A stretch of DNA of 18,115 nucleotides from Phycisphaeraceae bacterium (GTDB lineage: Bacteria > Planctomycetota > Phycisphaerae > Phycisphaerales > Phycisphaeraceae): contig JADZET010000238.1 in assembly GCA_020850375.1 (NCBI GenBank), positions 1-18,115 on the forward strand. The letters are read 5' to 3'. This document shows, one piece after another, positions 6,606-14,152 of this stretch. The notes under the pieces were generated by a model. It was not told the DNA's origin. It saw only the letters and a program-made list of their open reading frames with translations, and searched no databases. How positions within the stretch are numbered: position 1 is the first letter of the stretch; every line of letters starts with the position of its first letter. The translations under genes were made by a program, and so were the position numbers.

Positions 6606-8972
6606 TTACACCTCGTTGCGGTGCATCTTGGCGCGGTTGTGGGGGCGGCGGGCGCGGAGCAGGCCGTAGATGCACAGGCCGACGACGACCAGGACGGTGA
6701 TCTCGCCGCTGGTGTCCGTGGCGCGGATGTCAACGATGATGACGTTGACGGCGTTCTGGCCGCCGCCCTGGGCGGGGCTGCGTTGGAGGTAGCCGGCGCC
6801 GAGGTTGGCCGTCTCGCGGAACTGCGGGCTCATCGACAGCAGCAGGAGCAGGGTCACCACGACGCCGACGGCGACCGAGACAGCCAGGTGCCAGCCCTTG
6901 CGGAGTGTCGAGATCGGGTCGCGCTTCTTGAAGGCGGGCATGAAGATCAGGATCAGCAGGATGAAGATGGTCGAGACGGTCTCGATGAGGATCTGGGTCA
7001 GGAGGATGTCGGGCGAGCGATAGACGACGAAGATTGTCGAGACGGTAAAGCCGATGGCGGTCGAGAGGATGGCGGCCTCGAGCCGGGTGCGGGCACGGAC
7101 GATGGCGATGCTGGCGATCGAGAGCAGGACGCACAGGACCAGGCCGTACCAGGGCATCTCGGCCAGCGAGGTGCGGATGTGCTCGGGGTTGACGCCGCCG
7201 CGCCACAGGGCCAGGACGACCAGGCCGACGAGGAACGCCAGGCAGCCCGAGAGGTACCAGCTCAGCGAGCCGCTCTGCCAACGGCTGCTGTAGGCCACGG
7301 CGACGGCGTTGGTGGCGCCGAGGATCCTGTCCCAGACGCTCTGGGCGGTCGGGAGCAGGGCGATGAACTTGTGGAGACGCTCGATGATGTTTCGCAGGTT
7401 GTAAAGGATCACGCCGAGGGTGATGGTGACGACGGAGAGGATGGCGGGTCCGGCGTGGTGGGGGATCAGTGCGAGGTGCAGGTGAGTGTGCTCCTCGGAG
7501 GAGAAGCCGCTGACGAGTCCGCTGGTGACCCCCGGAAGCAGGCCCAGAATCAAGGTCATTGCCGCCAGGACGCCGGTGGGGATCCAGAGGCCGGGGGTGG
7601 CGTCGTGGACGTGCTCGAGTTCGTCGGGCTTGCGGCCGAGGAAGATGCCGAACACGAGCTTGAGGCCGACGGCGAAGATGAGGGCATTGGTCAGGACGGC
7701 TACGGCGATGGTGAACTTCTGCGCGGCGGGCCACTGGGTAAGAATCTCGTTGGTCAGCAGGCCGTCGTAGAGCGTCTCCTTGGCGAGGTAGCCGAAGAAG
7801 GGGGGCAGTCCGGACATGGAGATCGCCGCGAGGAGGCAGAGGATGAAGGTGATGGGCATGGCCTTGCGCAGGCCGCCGAGCTTGCGGAGGTCGCGGGTGT
7901 GGGTGGCGTGCTCGACGATGCCGGCGACGAGGAAGAGCGAGCCCTTGTAGGCGGCGTGGTTGAGAATTTGGAGGGCGTCCTGGCCGGCCTCGTGCAGACC
8001 GTAGATCAGCGTGATCAGGCCGAGGGTCGAGACGGTGGTGCGGGCGAGGATGGCCTTGAGGTCGGTCTGGAGGAAGGCCTGGTAGGCGCCGAGGAAGAAG
8101 GTGAGCAGGCCGATGCTGATGAGGATCGGCGACCACCAGGGGTTCTCGCCGAAGACCGGGAGCATGCGTCCCATGAGGAAGATGCCGGCCTTGACCATGG
8201 TGGCGGCGTGCAGGTAGGCCGAGACGGGCGTGGGGGCGACCATGGCCCCGGGGAGCCAGAACTGGAAGGGGAACTGGGCGGATTTGGTCATGGCGCCCAG
8301 CAGGACGAGGACCATCGCGGCGGTGAAGAGTGGGGATTGCGTGAGCGCTTCTAGGCGCTGCGGGTCGGTGTAGAGGGCGTGGAGGGAGAAGGTGCCGGCG
8401 ACCTGGGCGATGAGGATGAATCCGACCATCATGACCAGTCCGCCCAGGGCGGTGACCTGCAGGGCGGTGAGGGCGCCCTTCTTGGCGCCTTCCTGCTCGT
8501 ACCAGTAGCCGATCAGGAGGAAGGAGGTGATGGAGGTGATCTCCCAGAAGACGAACAGGAGCATCAGGTCGTCGGCCAGGGCGATGCCGACCATGGCGGC
8601 CATGAAGGCGGTGAGGGTGGCGTAATACCGGCCCATCCTCCCGGGGTCCATGGGGGTGACGTAGGCCATGGAGTAGATGCTGATCAGAAAACCGATGCCC
8701 GAGACCAGGAGGGCGAAGAACAGGCCGAAGGGATCGCCGCGGAGGGCGAAGGCGATGTTGAGCTCGGGCATCCAGGCCCAGCTCAGAAAGGGGGCCTCGC
8801 CGGTGTGGGTCGAGGCGAACATCCACGCGGCCATGGAGAAGCTGGCGATGGCGGTGGCGGTCATGACCAGGCCGGAGCGTCCTGCGAGCCATTTCCCGAC
8901 CAGCAGCAGCAGGGCGGCGCCGGCGAAGGGGGTGAGGACAATCCACGGCAGGAGCTGGGTCATGTCGGTCAT
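6606..8972 (-). CDS. mrpA: Na+/H+ antiporter subunit MrpA
   Basis: Largest Mrp subunit, homologous to complex I NuoL plus a C-terminal MbhD/MbhE-like part; 788 aa, close to the ~800 aa of characterised MrpA. Key residues: Glu144 in LLFVFWEITSITSFLLIGYW, Lys230 in GAMTKSAQFPFQFWLPGAM, and Lys261 in the MrpA hallmark APTPVSAYLHAATMVKAG. The C-terminal domain ends with GGQNAVNVIIVDIRATDTSG, the family motif that precedes the last helix. The start is uncertain: ATG 8972 (MTDMTQLLPWIVL) was chosen because hydrophobic family sequence starts immediately after; ATG 8963 and upstream in-frame starts (9050, 9122) are possible, and none has a Shine-Dalgarno. As first gene of the operon it should be closest to the promoter. 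MrpA is thought to contribute to the proton/Na+ pathway and interacts with MrpD. Confidence 0.96.
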   Translation of the reverse strand: MTDMTQLLPWIVLTPFAGAALLLLVGKWLAGRSGLVMTATAIASFSMAAWMFASTHTGEAPFLSWAWMPELNIAFALRGDPFGLFFALLVSGIGFLISIYSMAYVTPMDPGRMGRYYATLTAFMAAMVGIALADDLMLLFVFWEITSITSFLLIGYWYEQEGAKKGALTALQVTALGGLVMMVGFILIAQVAGTFSLHALYTDPQRLEALTQSPLFTAAMVLVLLGAMTKSAQFPFQFWLPGAMVAPTPVSAYLHAATMVKAGIFLMGRMLPVFGENPWWSPILISIGLLTFFLGAYQAFLQTDLKAILARTTVSTLGLITLIYGLHEAGQDALQILNHAAYKGSLFLVAGIVEHATHTRDLRKLGGLRKAMPITFILCLLAAISMSGLPPFFGYLAKETLYDGLLTNEILTQWPAAQKFTIAVAVLTNALIFAVGLKLVFGIFLGRKPDELEHVHDATPGLWIPTGVLAAMTLILGLLPGVTSGLVSGFSSEEHTHLHLALIPHHAGPAILSVVTITLGVILYNLRNIIERLHKFIALLPTAQSVWDRILGATNAVAVAYSSRWQSGSLSWYLSGCLAFLVGLVVLALWRGGVNPEHIRTSLAEMPWYGLVLCVLLSIASIAIVRARTRLEAAILSTAIGFTVSTIFVVYRSPDILLTQILIETVSTIFILLILIFMPAFKKRDPISTLRKGWHLAVSVAVGVVVTLLLLLSMSPQFRETANLGAGYLQRSPAQGGGQNAVNVIIVDIRATDTSGEITVLVVVGLCIYGLLRARRPHNRAKMHRNEV

Positions 8973-9109
8973 CGGGATGGGCTCATGGTGTGGTGATTCA
9001 GGGCCGCGGCCGATGTTGCGTCGGCGGGCGTCGGTCGACTCATGGTGCATCCGTCGGTCGCGGCCGCTGAGGCTCAGCAAGGCGCACGACAGCCCCACGC
9101 GAATGAGGC

Positions 9110-9138
9110 TGTATATCGTCAATTACGCATCGTGACAG
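9110..9138 (-). promoter_or_regulatory. Possible promoter of the mrp operon
   Basis: On the minus strand CTGTCA (9133-9138; 4/6 match to TTGACA) and TATACA (9110-9115; 4/6 match to TATAAT) are separated by 17 nt. They lie in a locally AT-richer patch about 140 nt before mrpA. The 248-nt gap 8973-9220 between the glycosyltransferase stop and mrpA contains nothing else recognisable. Weak evidence. Confidence 0.25.
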
Positions 9139-9220
9139 ATAATAGATTGCGGAAGGGAGAGGTGATCTCGCGAAGCAGGACATCGGGCTGGGCGGAACGT
9201 CGTTCGCCGTGTCGGCGAGT

Positions 9221-10768
9221 TCATCGAGGTAGAGGTTCGTGCGACGGCCAATCAGACGATTCTTTCCGGAATGTTTGCAGGCTCAGGGTGTAGTGCAGGC
9301 CGCTGGTGTGCCAGGGGGCCTGGAAGATCCGGGGCGGCCCCTCGGGGACGAGGCCGGCTTGCTGAACGTATCGCGTGAGGCGGGCCAGGCTGGTCTCGGA
9401 GGGTGGGATGAGGACCTGGACGACGGCCACGCGGTCGGCCCGCGGATGGATCAGCCAGATGAACTCCGGCGGGGCATAGAGGGGGCCGGGCAGGTTCAGG
9501 CCGAGGTTGCCGGCGGGGATGAGCGAGTCGGTCAGGACGAAGGGCAAGCCTTCGAGGTGCGGGCGCATCTGGTCGGCCAGCTCGGCGTAGGGGAGGGTGA
9601 CGCCGGCGCGGTAGCTGGTGACTCGGCCGGACCAGACCAGTCGCGTGGCGGCACCCGTCAGGACCACGAGCATGACCGCGCCGGCCAGGGCGAGGATGAT
9701 CCTGACGCGGCGGGCGTCGAGGCAGCGGGCGTGCAGGGCGACGGAGAGGATCGGCAGGAAGACCAGGCTCGGGGCGACCCAGCGCGAGCGGACGTTCGTG
9801 ACGCGGAAGATCAGCAGGGCGGCGACGATTAGCAGGATGACCACGATTGCGGTTCGGAGCATCAGTTGGATGTTGGCCGGCGGGACGGGTCGGGGGCCGT
9901 CGGTGGACCATCGTGAGAAGAGGAAGCAGTGCAGGACGAGCATCGGGCCGAAGATACGAAAGAGGGTCAGGCCCAGCCGGCCCAGCCCCAACGAGTTGAG
10001 GCCGGCGTCGGCGACGCGGAGCTTGTAGGAGGTCATCAGGGCCAGGTCGGGATTCCGCCAGAGCCAGACGGCGTGGGGGGCGAAAGTCACCAGCAATGCG
10101 GCCGCGGCCAGGAGCATGCGGCGGTCGAGAACGACCCCGCGATAGGACGGGACCGAGATCGCCGCCAGCAGCAGGCCCACCAGGAAGAACGAGCTGTTGT
10201 ACTTTGACAGCAGGGACAGCGCGGCGAAGAGGCCCAGCAGCAGGTAGTCACGCCGACGTCGATGCTCGACGACGCGGAGGAAGCAGAGCAGCGTGGCGTT
10301 GATGGCGGTCAGGGCGAGGATGGTGTGCGTCAGGTCGCGGTGCGGGTCCCAGGCGAACTCCTGGATGAACAGGAGCGAGGCGGCCGCGGCCAGTCCGCCC
10401 CGGTGGGTGCCGATGAGCCGGTGGGCGTTGGCGTAGGTCAGGACGTAGACGCTCAGCAACAGCACGTGCTTGAGGATCGAGAGGCTCAGGACCGAGACGC
10501 CCAGCCCGCGGAGGATCGGTGTCTGAAGCCAGGTGTAGAGCGGTGGCTGGGTGCTGTAGCCCCAGCTCCAACGCTGGGAGAGGATGAACTGCTCGGCCTC
10601 ATCGACCTCGAGGGAGGTTGAGCTGAGCAGGTAGCGCACCAGCACGTGCAGGGCGAAGTAGAGCAGGAGCAGGGCGAGGCACTGCCGAGGGGTCGGCAGC
10701 CGTTCGGCGGACGACGGCGCGCAAGCATCGACGTCCGTGGACGCGCTGGGAGTGCACGGGCGTTTCAT
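9221..10768 (-). CDS. GT39/ArnT-like membrane glycosyltransferase
   Basis: Probable polyprenyl-phosphate-dependent sugar transferase (PMT_2/DPMT superfamily, GT-C fold) acting at the outer face of the inner membrane; acceptor unknown. 515 aa from ATG 10768. After the first helix (ALLLLYFALHVLVRYLL) come LEVDEAEQFIL (acidic DE motif at about residues 55-57, usual catalytic position in the first periplasmic loop) and GYSTQPPLYTWLQ, both typical of the family. About ten further hydrophobic helices follow, including YLLLGLFAALSLLSKYNSSFFLVGLLL and TAIVVILLIVAALLIF. The C-terminal ~100 residues are soluble, in a position resembling the periplasmic domain. In-frame starts at 10783, 10807 and 10894 cannot be excluded; they would only add hydrophilic residues. 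It is on the same strand as mrpA, 248 nt upstream of it, and probably separately transcribed. Confidence 0.85.
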   Translation of the reverse strand: MKRPCTPSASTDVDACAPSSAERLPTPRQCLALLLLYFALHVLVRYLLSSTSLEVDEAEQFILSQRWSWGYSTQPPLYTWLQTPILRGLGVSVLSLSILKHVLLLSVYVLTYANAHRLIGTHRGGLAAAASLLFIQEFAWDPHRDLTHTILALTAINATLLCFLRVVEHRRRRDYLLLGLFAALSLLSKYNSSFFLVGLLLAAISVPSYRGVVLDRRMLLAAAALLVTFAPHAVWLWRNPDLALMTSYKLRVADAGLNSLGLGRLGLTLFRIFGPMLVLHCFLFSRWSTDGPRPVPPANIQLMLRTAIVVILLIVAALLIFRVTNVRSRWVAPSLVFLPILSVALHARCLDARRVRIILALAGAVMLVVLTGAATRLVWSGRVTSYRAGVTLPYAELADQMRPHLEGLPFVLTDSLIPAGNLGLNLPGPLYAPPEFIWLIHPRADRVAVVQVLIPPSETSLARLTRYVQQAGLVPEGPPRIFQAPWHTSGLHYTLSLQTFRKESSDWPSHEPLPR

Positions 10769-10988
10769 GCCCCTTAAGGGCATTCGAATCGTCGCGGTGC
10801 TGTGCATGGATGTCCGTCGCAAAACACCCTTGATACAGGCCCGCGATGTGAGCATCACCTGCTGATCCGATGTCCCGCATGCAGGGGCGAGCAAGAGAAT
10901 AGGAGTATACCCCGGGGCAGGAGATGGGCGGAATCGACGTGGCGGACGGGGTATCCTGTGGGTGTTTCACTGCGCCCCAGGTTCTCAC

Positions 10989-10994
10989 GGGAGG
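10989..10994 (+). promoter_or_regulatory. Ribosome binding site of the FAD oxidoreductase gene
   Basis: GGGAGG with six-nt spacing to ATG 11001. It decides between ATG 11001 and the in-frame starts at 10962 and 11046. Confidence 0.8.
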
Positions 10995-11000
10995 TTTGGT

Positions 11001-12509
11001 ATGTCGTGCCCATTCTCGTCTTCGAGCGGTCGCGCCGGATCCATCATGGTTGAGAAGCCGCGGGGGTTGCTGCCGGCGTTTCTGCCGGTTCCGCCGGCGG
11101 GGGCGGCGACGCTGCGCGAGCCGGCGCGTGAGATTCCCGTGCTGGCGGATGTGGATGTGGCGGTGCTCGGCGGCGGGCCGGCGGGGGCCTGCGCGGCCGC
11201 GGCGGCGGCGCGGATGGGGGCGTCGGTGGTGCTGGTCGAGCGCTACGGCTTCCTCGGCGGGACGGCGACGGCGGCGAACGTCAACATCTGGCACACGCTC
11301 TACGGGGCGGACCATAAGACGCCCGTCATCGGCGGGCTGGCCGAGGAGATCGTCCGCCGGCTCCAGCACGACAAGGCGATCTACAACCAGGCGCCCGACG
11401 GCGAGACGGGCGGATGGGTCGTGCACACCGAGGCGGCCAAGCTGGTGTTCGACGACCTGGTCGTGGCCGGCGGGGTGAAGCTGATGCTGCACACCTGGTT
11501 AGCTCACGCGGTGCTCGAGGGCTCGCGCGTGACGGCGGCGATCGTCGAGAGCAAGTCCGGGCGGGGGGCGATCCGGGCGCGGATGTTCATTGATTGCACC
11601 GGCGACGCGGACCTGGTCCGGCGGGTGGGTGTGGCGGTGCAGACGGGCAATCCGCGGGGAGTCTGCCAGCCGCCGACGCTGTGCTTCCGCGTTGGGGGGA
11701 TGAGGGACGGGGCCAAGCACCTGCACGAGGTGCAGGCGGAGCTCTACAAGACGCCGATGGACTACAACGGGCAGCGCTACCCCTGCTTCCTTTGGGGCGC
11801 CATGGGCGTGCTGGACAAGCACGAGGTGATGATCGCGGGCACACGTGTCACGGACGTCAACGTGGCGGTGACGGACGACCTGACGCGGGCGGAGGTTGAG
11901 GGTCGCTACCAGATGCGCTGGGTGCTCGACCAGATGCGGGCCATGCCCGGGTGGGAGGACGTCTACCTCATCGACATCGGGACGCAGATCGGCTGCCGGG
12001 AGAGCCACCGCATCTGGGCGGATCATCAGCTCACGCGGCAGGAACTCTTGAGTGGCCAGGTCTTCGAGGACGCCATCGCCCAGAGCTGCTACCCGATCGA
12101 CATCCATCACGGCAATGAGCCGGGGATCACGTTCGAGCACCTCGACGGCACGCGACGGATTGTTTCGGGCGAACGCAAAACGCGCTACGAGCGTTGGGAC
12201 AGTGCGCCTGAGGGGAGCCCTCCCCGCTCGACCCTCTGCTGGACGGTGCCGTACCGGAGCCTGATCCCCAAGGGGTTGGACAATGTTCTGGTGGCGGGGC
12301 GGTGCATCGGCACGAACCACGACAGCGCCGGAGCGACACGCGTGATGATCAACGCGATGCAGTTCGGCCACGCGGCGGGGGTGGCGGCGACGATGGGGCG
12401 GGCGAGTCGGGACAGCCGGGGCGTGGATGTCGCAAAATTGCGCAAGATATTGGTGGAGCAAGGGATGCCGCTCTTGGATCCGGCCCCGGGGAGTCCGGGT
12501 TCTTCCTGA
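11001..12509 (+). CDS. FAD-dependent oxidoreductase (FAD_oxidored-type)
   Basis: Flavoprotein of unknown substrate, 502 aa. The N-terminal Rossmann fold has strand VDVAVLGGGPAGACAAAAA (GGGPAG at residues 57-62), then ASVVLVERYGFLGGTATAANV, where the E at the end of strand 2 would bind the FAD ribose. A second FAD-contact region is ARMFIDCTGDADLVRRVGV. The C-terminus has GLDNVLVAGRCIGTNHDSAGATRVMINAMQFGHAAGVAA, the typical closing FAD motif of the Pfam FAD_oxidored (PF12831) family, which is abundant in planctomycetes. No signal peptide is seen, so it is probably cytoplasmic. The tail contains PAPGSPGSS, encoded by a GGGGAGTCCGGGTTC tract resembling repeats elsewhere in the window. The start rests on the Shine-Dalgarno at 10989. 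The gene lies divergent to the glycosyltransferase and 57 nt upstream of the polymerase gene. A precise substrate cannot be assigned. Confidence 0.88.
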   Translation: MSCPFSSSSGRAGSIMVEKPRGLLPAFLPVPPAGAATLREPAREIPVLADVDVAVLGGGPAGACAAAAAARMGASVVLVERYGFLGGTATAANVNIWHTLYGADHKTPVIGGLAEEIVRRLQHDKAIYNQAPDGETGGWVVHTEAAKLVFDDLVVAGGVKLMLHTWLAHAVLEGSRVTAAIVESKSGRGAIRARMFIDCTGDADLVRRVGVAVQTGNPRGVCQPPTLCFRVGGMRDGAKHLHEVQAELYKTPMDYNGQRYPCFLWGAMGVLDKHEVMIAGTRVTDVNVAVTDDLTRAEVEGRYQMRWVLDQMRAMPGWEDVYLIDIGTQIGCRESHRIWADHQLTRQELLSGQVFEDAIAQSCYPIDIHHGNEPGITFEHLDGTRRIVSGERKTRYERWDSAPEGSPPRSTLCWTVPYRSLIPKGLDNVLVAGRCIGTNHDSAGATRVMINAMQFGHAAGVAATMGRASRDSRGVDVAKLRKILVEQGMPLLDPAPGSPGSS

Positions 12510-12514
12510 CGGGC

Positions 12515-12543
12515 TGGACAGTACGGTATTTGTAAGGTATCTA
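12515..12543 (+). promoter_or_regulatory. Possible promoter/operator of the Y-family polymerase gene
   Basis: TGGACA (12515-12520; 5/6 match to TTGACA) is followed after 17 nt by TATCTA (12538-12543; only 3/6 match to TATAAT). Between and overlapping them is a direct repeat GGTAT (12525-12529) and GGTAT (12536-12540) with an 11-bp period, about one helical turn. The site lies between the oxidoreductase stop (12509) and the polymerase ATG (12567). It is suggestive of a regulated promoter but weak. Confidence 0.3.
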
Positions 12544-12566
12544 TAGGGCTGGAGGTCGATCCTCGC

Positions 12567-13823
12567 ATGCCCCTGCGCGTCCTGTTCCTGGACCTCAATT
12601 CTTACTTCGCCTCGGTCGAGCAGCAGGCCAACCCGGCCCTGCGGGGCAGGCCCGTGGTGGTGGCGCCGGTCGAGGCCGACACGACCTTCTGCATCGCGGC
12701 GAGCTACGAGGCCAAGAAGTTCGGCATCCGGACCGGCACGCGCATCAGCGACGCCAAGGTGCTCTGCCCGGAGCTGGTCATCGTCACCACGCGGACGGAG
12801 CGCTACGTGCACGTTCATCACGAGATCGTCAAGGCGGTCGAGACGTGCATCCCGGTGACGAAGGTGTGGTCGATCGATGAGATGGAGTGCCGATTGGCGC
12901 CCAATGAGCAGCCCCCGGAAGTGGCGGTGGCGCTGGCGCGGCGGATCAAGGAGGCGATCCGGCGGCGCGTGGGGGTGTGCCTGACGTCGTCGATCGGGCT
13001 GGCGCCCAATCGCCTGCTGGCCAAGCTGGCGACGGACATGCAGAAGCCCGACGGGCTGGTCGTGCTTGAGGAGTCCGACCTGCCGCACAAGCTCTATCCG
13101 CTCAAGCTCACGGACTTTTGCGGGATCGGGCCGCGCATGGAGCGGCGGCTTAGCGCGGCGAGCGTGTGGACCGTCGAGGCGATGTGCAACCTCTCGATCC
13201 GGGAGATGCGGCGGATCTGGGGCGGCGTGGTGGGGGAGCGGTGGTGGCACCTTTTGCGCGGGCACGAGGTCGAGGACCTCCCCACGCACACGGGGTCGAT
13301 GAGCCATGAGCACGTGCTGCCCCCGGAAGAGCGCAACCTGCCGGCGGCGCGACAGGTCGTCGTCCGGCTGCTGCACAAGGCGGCGGCGCGGGCGCGCAAG
13401 GAGGGTTACGTCGCCGGGTCGCTGAGCTTGTTCGTTCGCTTCACCAGCCGGCAGCACTGGGAACGGCATGTGCTGCTTGCCCCGGAGACGAACGACACGC
13501 TTATCCTGCTCGACACGTTGGCGGAACTCTGGACGCGCCTTCCGAGGGTTTCCGGGGTTCCGGGAGGTGTCAGCCAGGATTGGCGGTGGGGCGATCCGAT
13601 GAAGGTGGGCGTGGTGCTGGGGCATCTCGAGCCGGCGCGTGGGGCGACGTTGCCGCTGTTCGAGCCGCTGCGCATGGCGGGCAAGCTCTCGACGGCGATG
13701 GACGCGCTGAACACCAAATTCGGCCGACACACCGTCTACTTCGCGGCGATGCACGGGGCAAGGTCGAGCGCGCCGACGCGGATCGCGTTCGGCACCGTGC
13801 CGGATATTCGGTTGCCGGCGTGA
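12567..13823 (+). CDS. Y-family translesion DNA polymerase (DinB/UmuC-like)
   Basis: Lesion-bypass polymerase of the ImpB/MucB/SamB (Y) family; 418 aa. Palm motif 1 is VLFLDLNSYFASVEQ with catalytic Asp9 and aromatic steric-gate position Tyr13/Phe14. The fingers motif SYEAKKFGIRTG lies at about residues 46-57. Palm motif 2 is VWSIDEME with catalytic Asp104-Glu105. SSIGLAPNRLLAKLATDMQKPDGL (141-164) is the conserved thumb-side block, and FCGIGPRMERRL is the helix-hairpin-helix. A little-finger domain follows, with TLPLFE (361-366) resembling a beta-clamp-binding motif. An insert around VSGVPGGVS (residues 328-336) is encoded by a GGGGTTCC repeat tract. The ATG has GGAGG 11 nt upstream. It differs from classical DinB after the SIDE motif (MECRL rather than AYLD), so assignment to DinB or UmuC branch is left open. 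Damage induction is likely for the family but not proven here. Confidence 0.93.
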   Translation: MPLRVLFLDLNSYFASVEQQANPALRGRPVVVAPVEADTTFCIAASYEAKKFGIRTGTRISDAKVLCPELVIVTTRTERYVHVHHEIVKAVETCIPVTKVWSIDEMECRLAPNEQPPEVAVALARRIKEAIRRRVGVCLTSSIGLAPNRLLAKLATDMQKPDGLVVLEESDLPHKLYPLKLTDFCGIGPRMERRLSAASVWTVEAMCNLSIREMRRIWGGVVGERWWHLLRGHEVEDLPTHTGSMSHEHVLPPEERNLPAARQVVVRLLHKAAARARKEGYVAGSLSLFVRFTSRQHWERHVLLAPETNDTLILLDTLAELWTRLPRVSGVPGGVSQDWRWGDPMKVGVVLGHLEPARGATLPLFEPLRMAGKLSTAMDALNTKFGRHTVYFAAMHGARSSAPTRIAFGTVPDIRLPA

Positions 13824-13833
13824 GGGGGGGAGA

Positions 13834-13868
13834 GGGTACGGGGTACAGGGTACAGGGTACGGGGTAGG
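13834..13868. repeat. Tandem 7-bp repeat GGGTACR x5
   Basis: Five consecutive 7-nt units: GGGTACG, GGGTACA, GGGTACA, GGGTACG and a degenerate GGGTAGG. They lie in the 50-nt gap between the convergent ends of the polymerase gene and the zinc-ribbon gene. No open reading frame or hairpin explains them. Confidence 0.9.
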
Positions 13869-13873
13869 GAGGA

Positions 13874-14074
13874 TCATGCCGAGTCGGTCTGGTCGGGCTG
13901 CTTTGGCTTGCGTTCGACCGCCTGGAACCAGAACCAGCGGCAGTTGGGGCAGCGGTCCATGACGTAACGCCTCCAGGACCAGGCGGCGATGCGGATGTGG
14001 CCGGCCTCGCCGGCGTCTCGGATGTGGCCGCATTTGCAGCAGCGGACCTGCCAGCCTGGGGCGTAGCCTTTCAT
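13874..14074 (-). CDS. Small zinc-ribbon protein
   Basis: Hypothetical protein of 66 aa with two CxxC pairs, Cys12-Cys15 (CCKC) and Cys42-Cys45 (CPNC), spaced as in a zinc ribbon; aromatic residues follow the second pair (RWFWFQAV). The start is well supported: GGAG (14081-14084) lies six nt before ATG 14074. Similar short proteins with a 'WQVRC..CG...GRC..CRRF' pattern are familiar from planctomycete genomes, so this is probably a real conserved gene and not chance coding. A nucleic-acid or protein-binding role is a reasonable guess but cannot be shown. It lies 78 nt downstream of the glucuronidase on the same strand. The last 15 residues are hydrophilic (KPKQPDQTDSA). Confidence 0.75.
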   Translation of the reverse strand: MKGYAPGWQVRCCKCGHIRDAGEAGHIRIAAWSWRRYVMDRCPNCRWFWFQAVERKPKQPDQTDSA

Positions 14075-14152
14075 AGTTGACTCCGGTGTCTCTAAACGAG
14101 CCGCGAGTGTCAGCGGGCGGGGGATCGATTCGCAGCCCAGAACACCGCTTGC

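Noticed and set aside
6510..8354. A 614-codon plus-strand open frame opposite mrpA
   Set aside because: Asp/Glu/Gly-rich shadow of hydrophobic mrpA codons; no motif and no start signal.
10906..10911. TATACT as minus-strand -10 box for the glycosyltransferase gene
   Set aside because: No credible -35 box at 16-18 nt and about 140 nt from the start codon; not enough to list.
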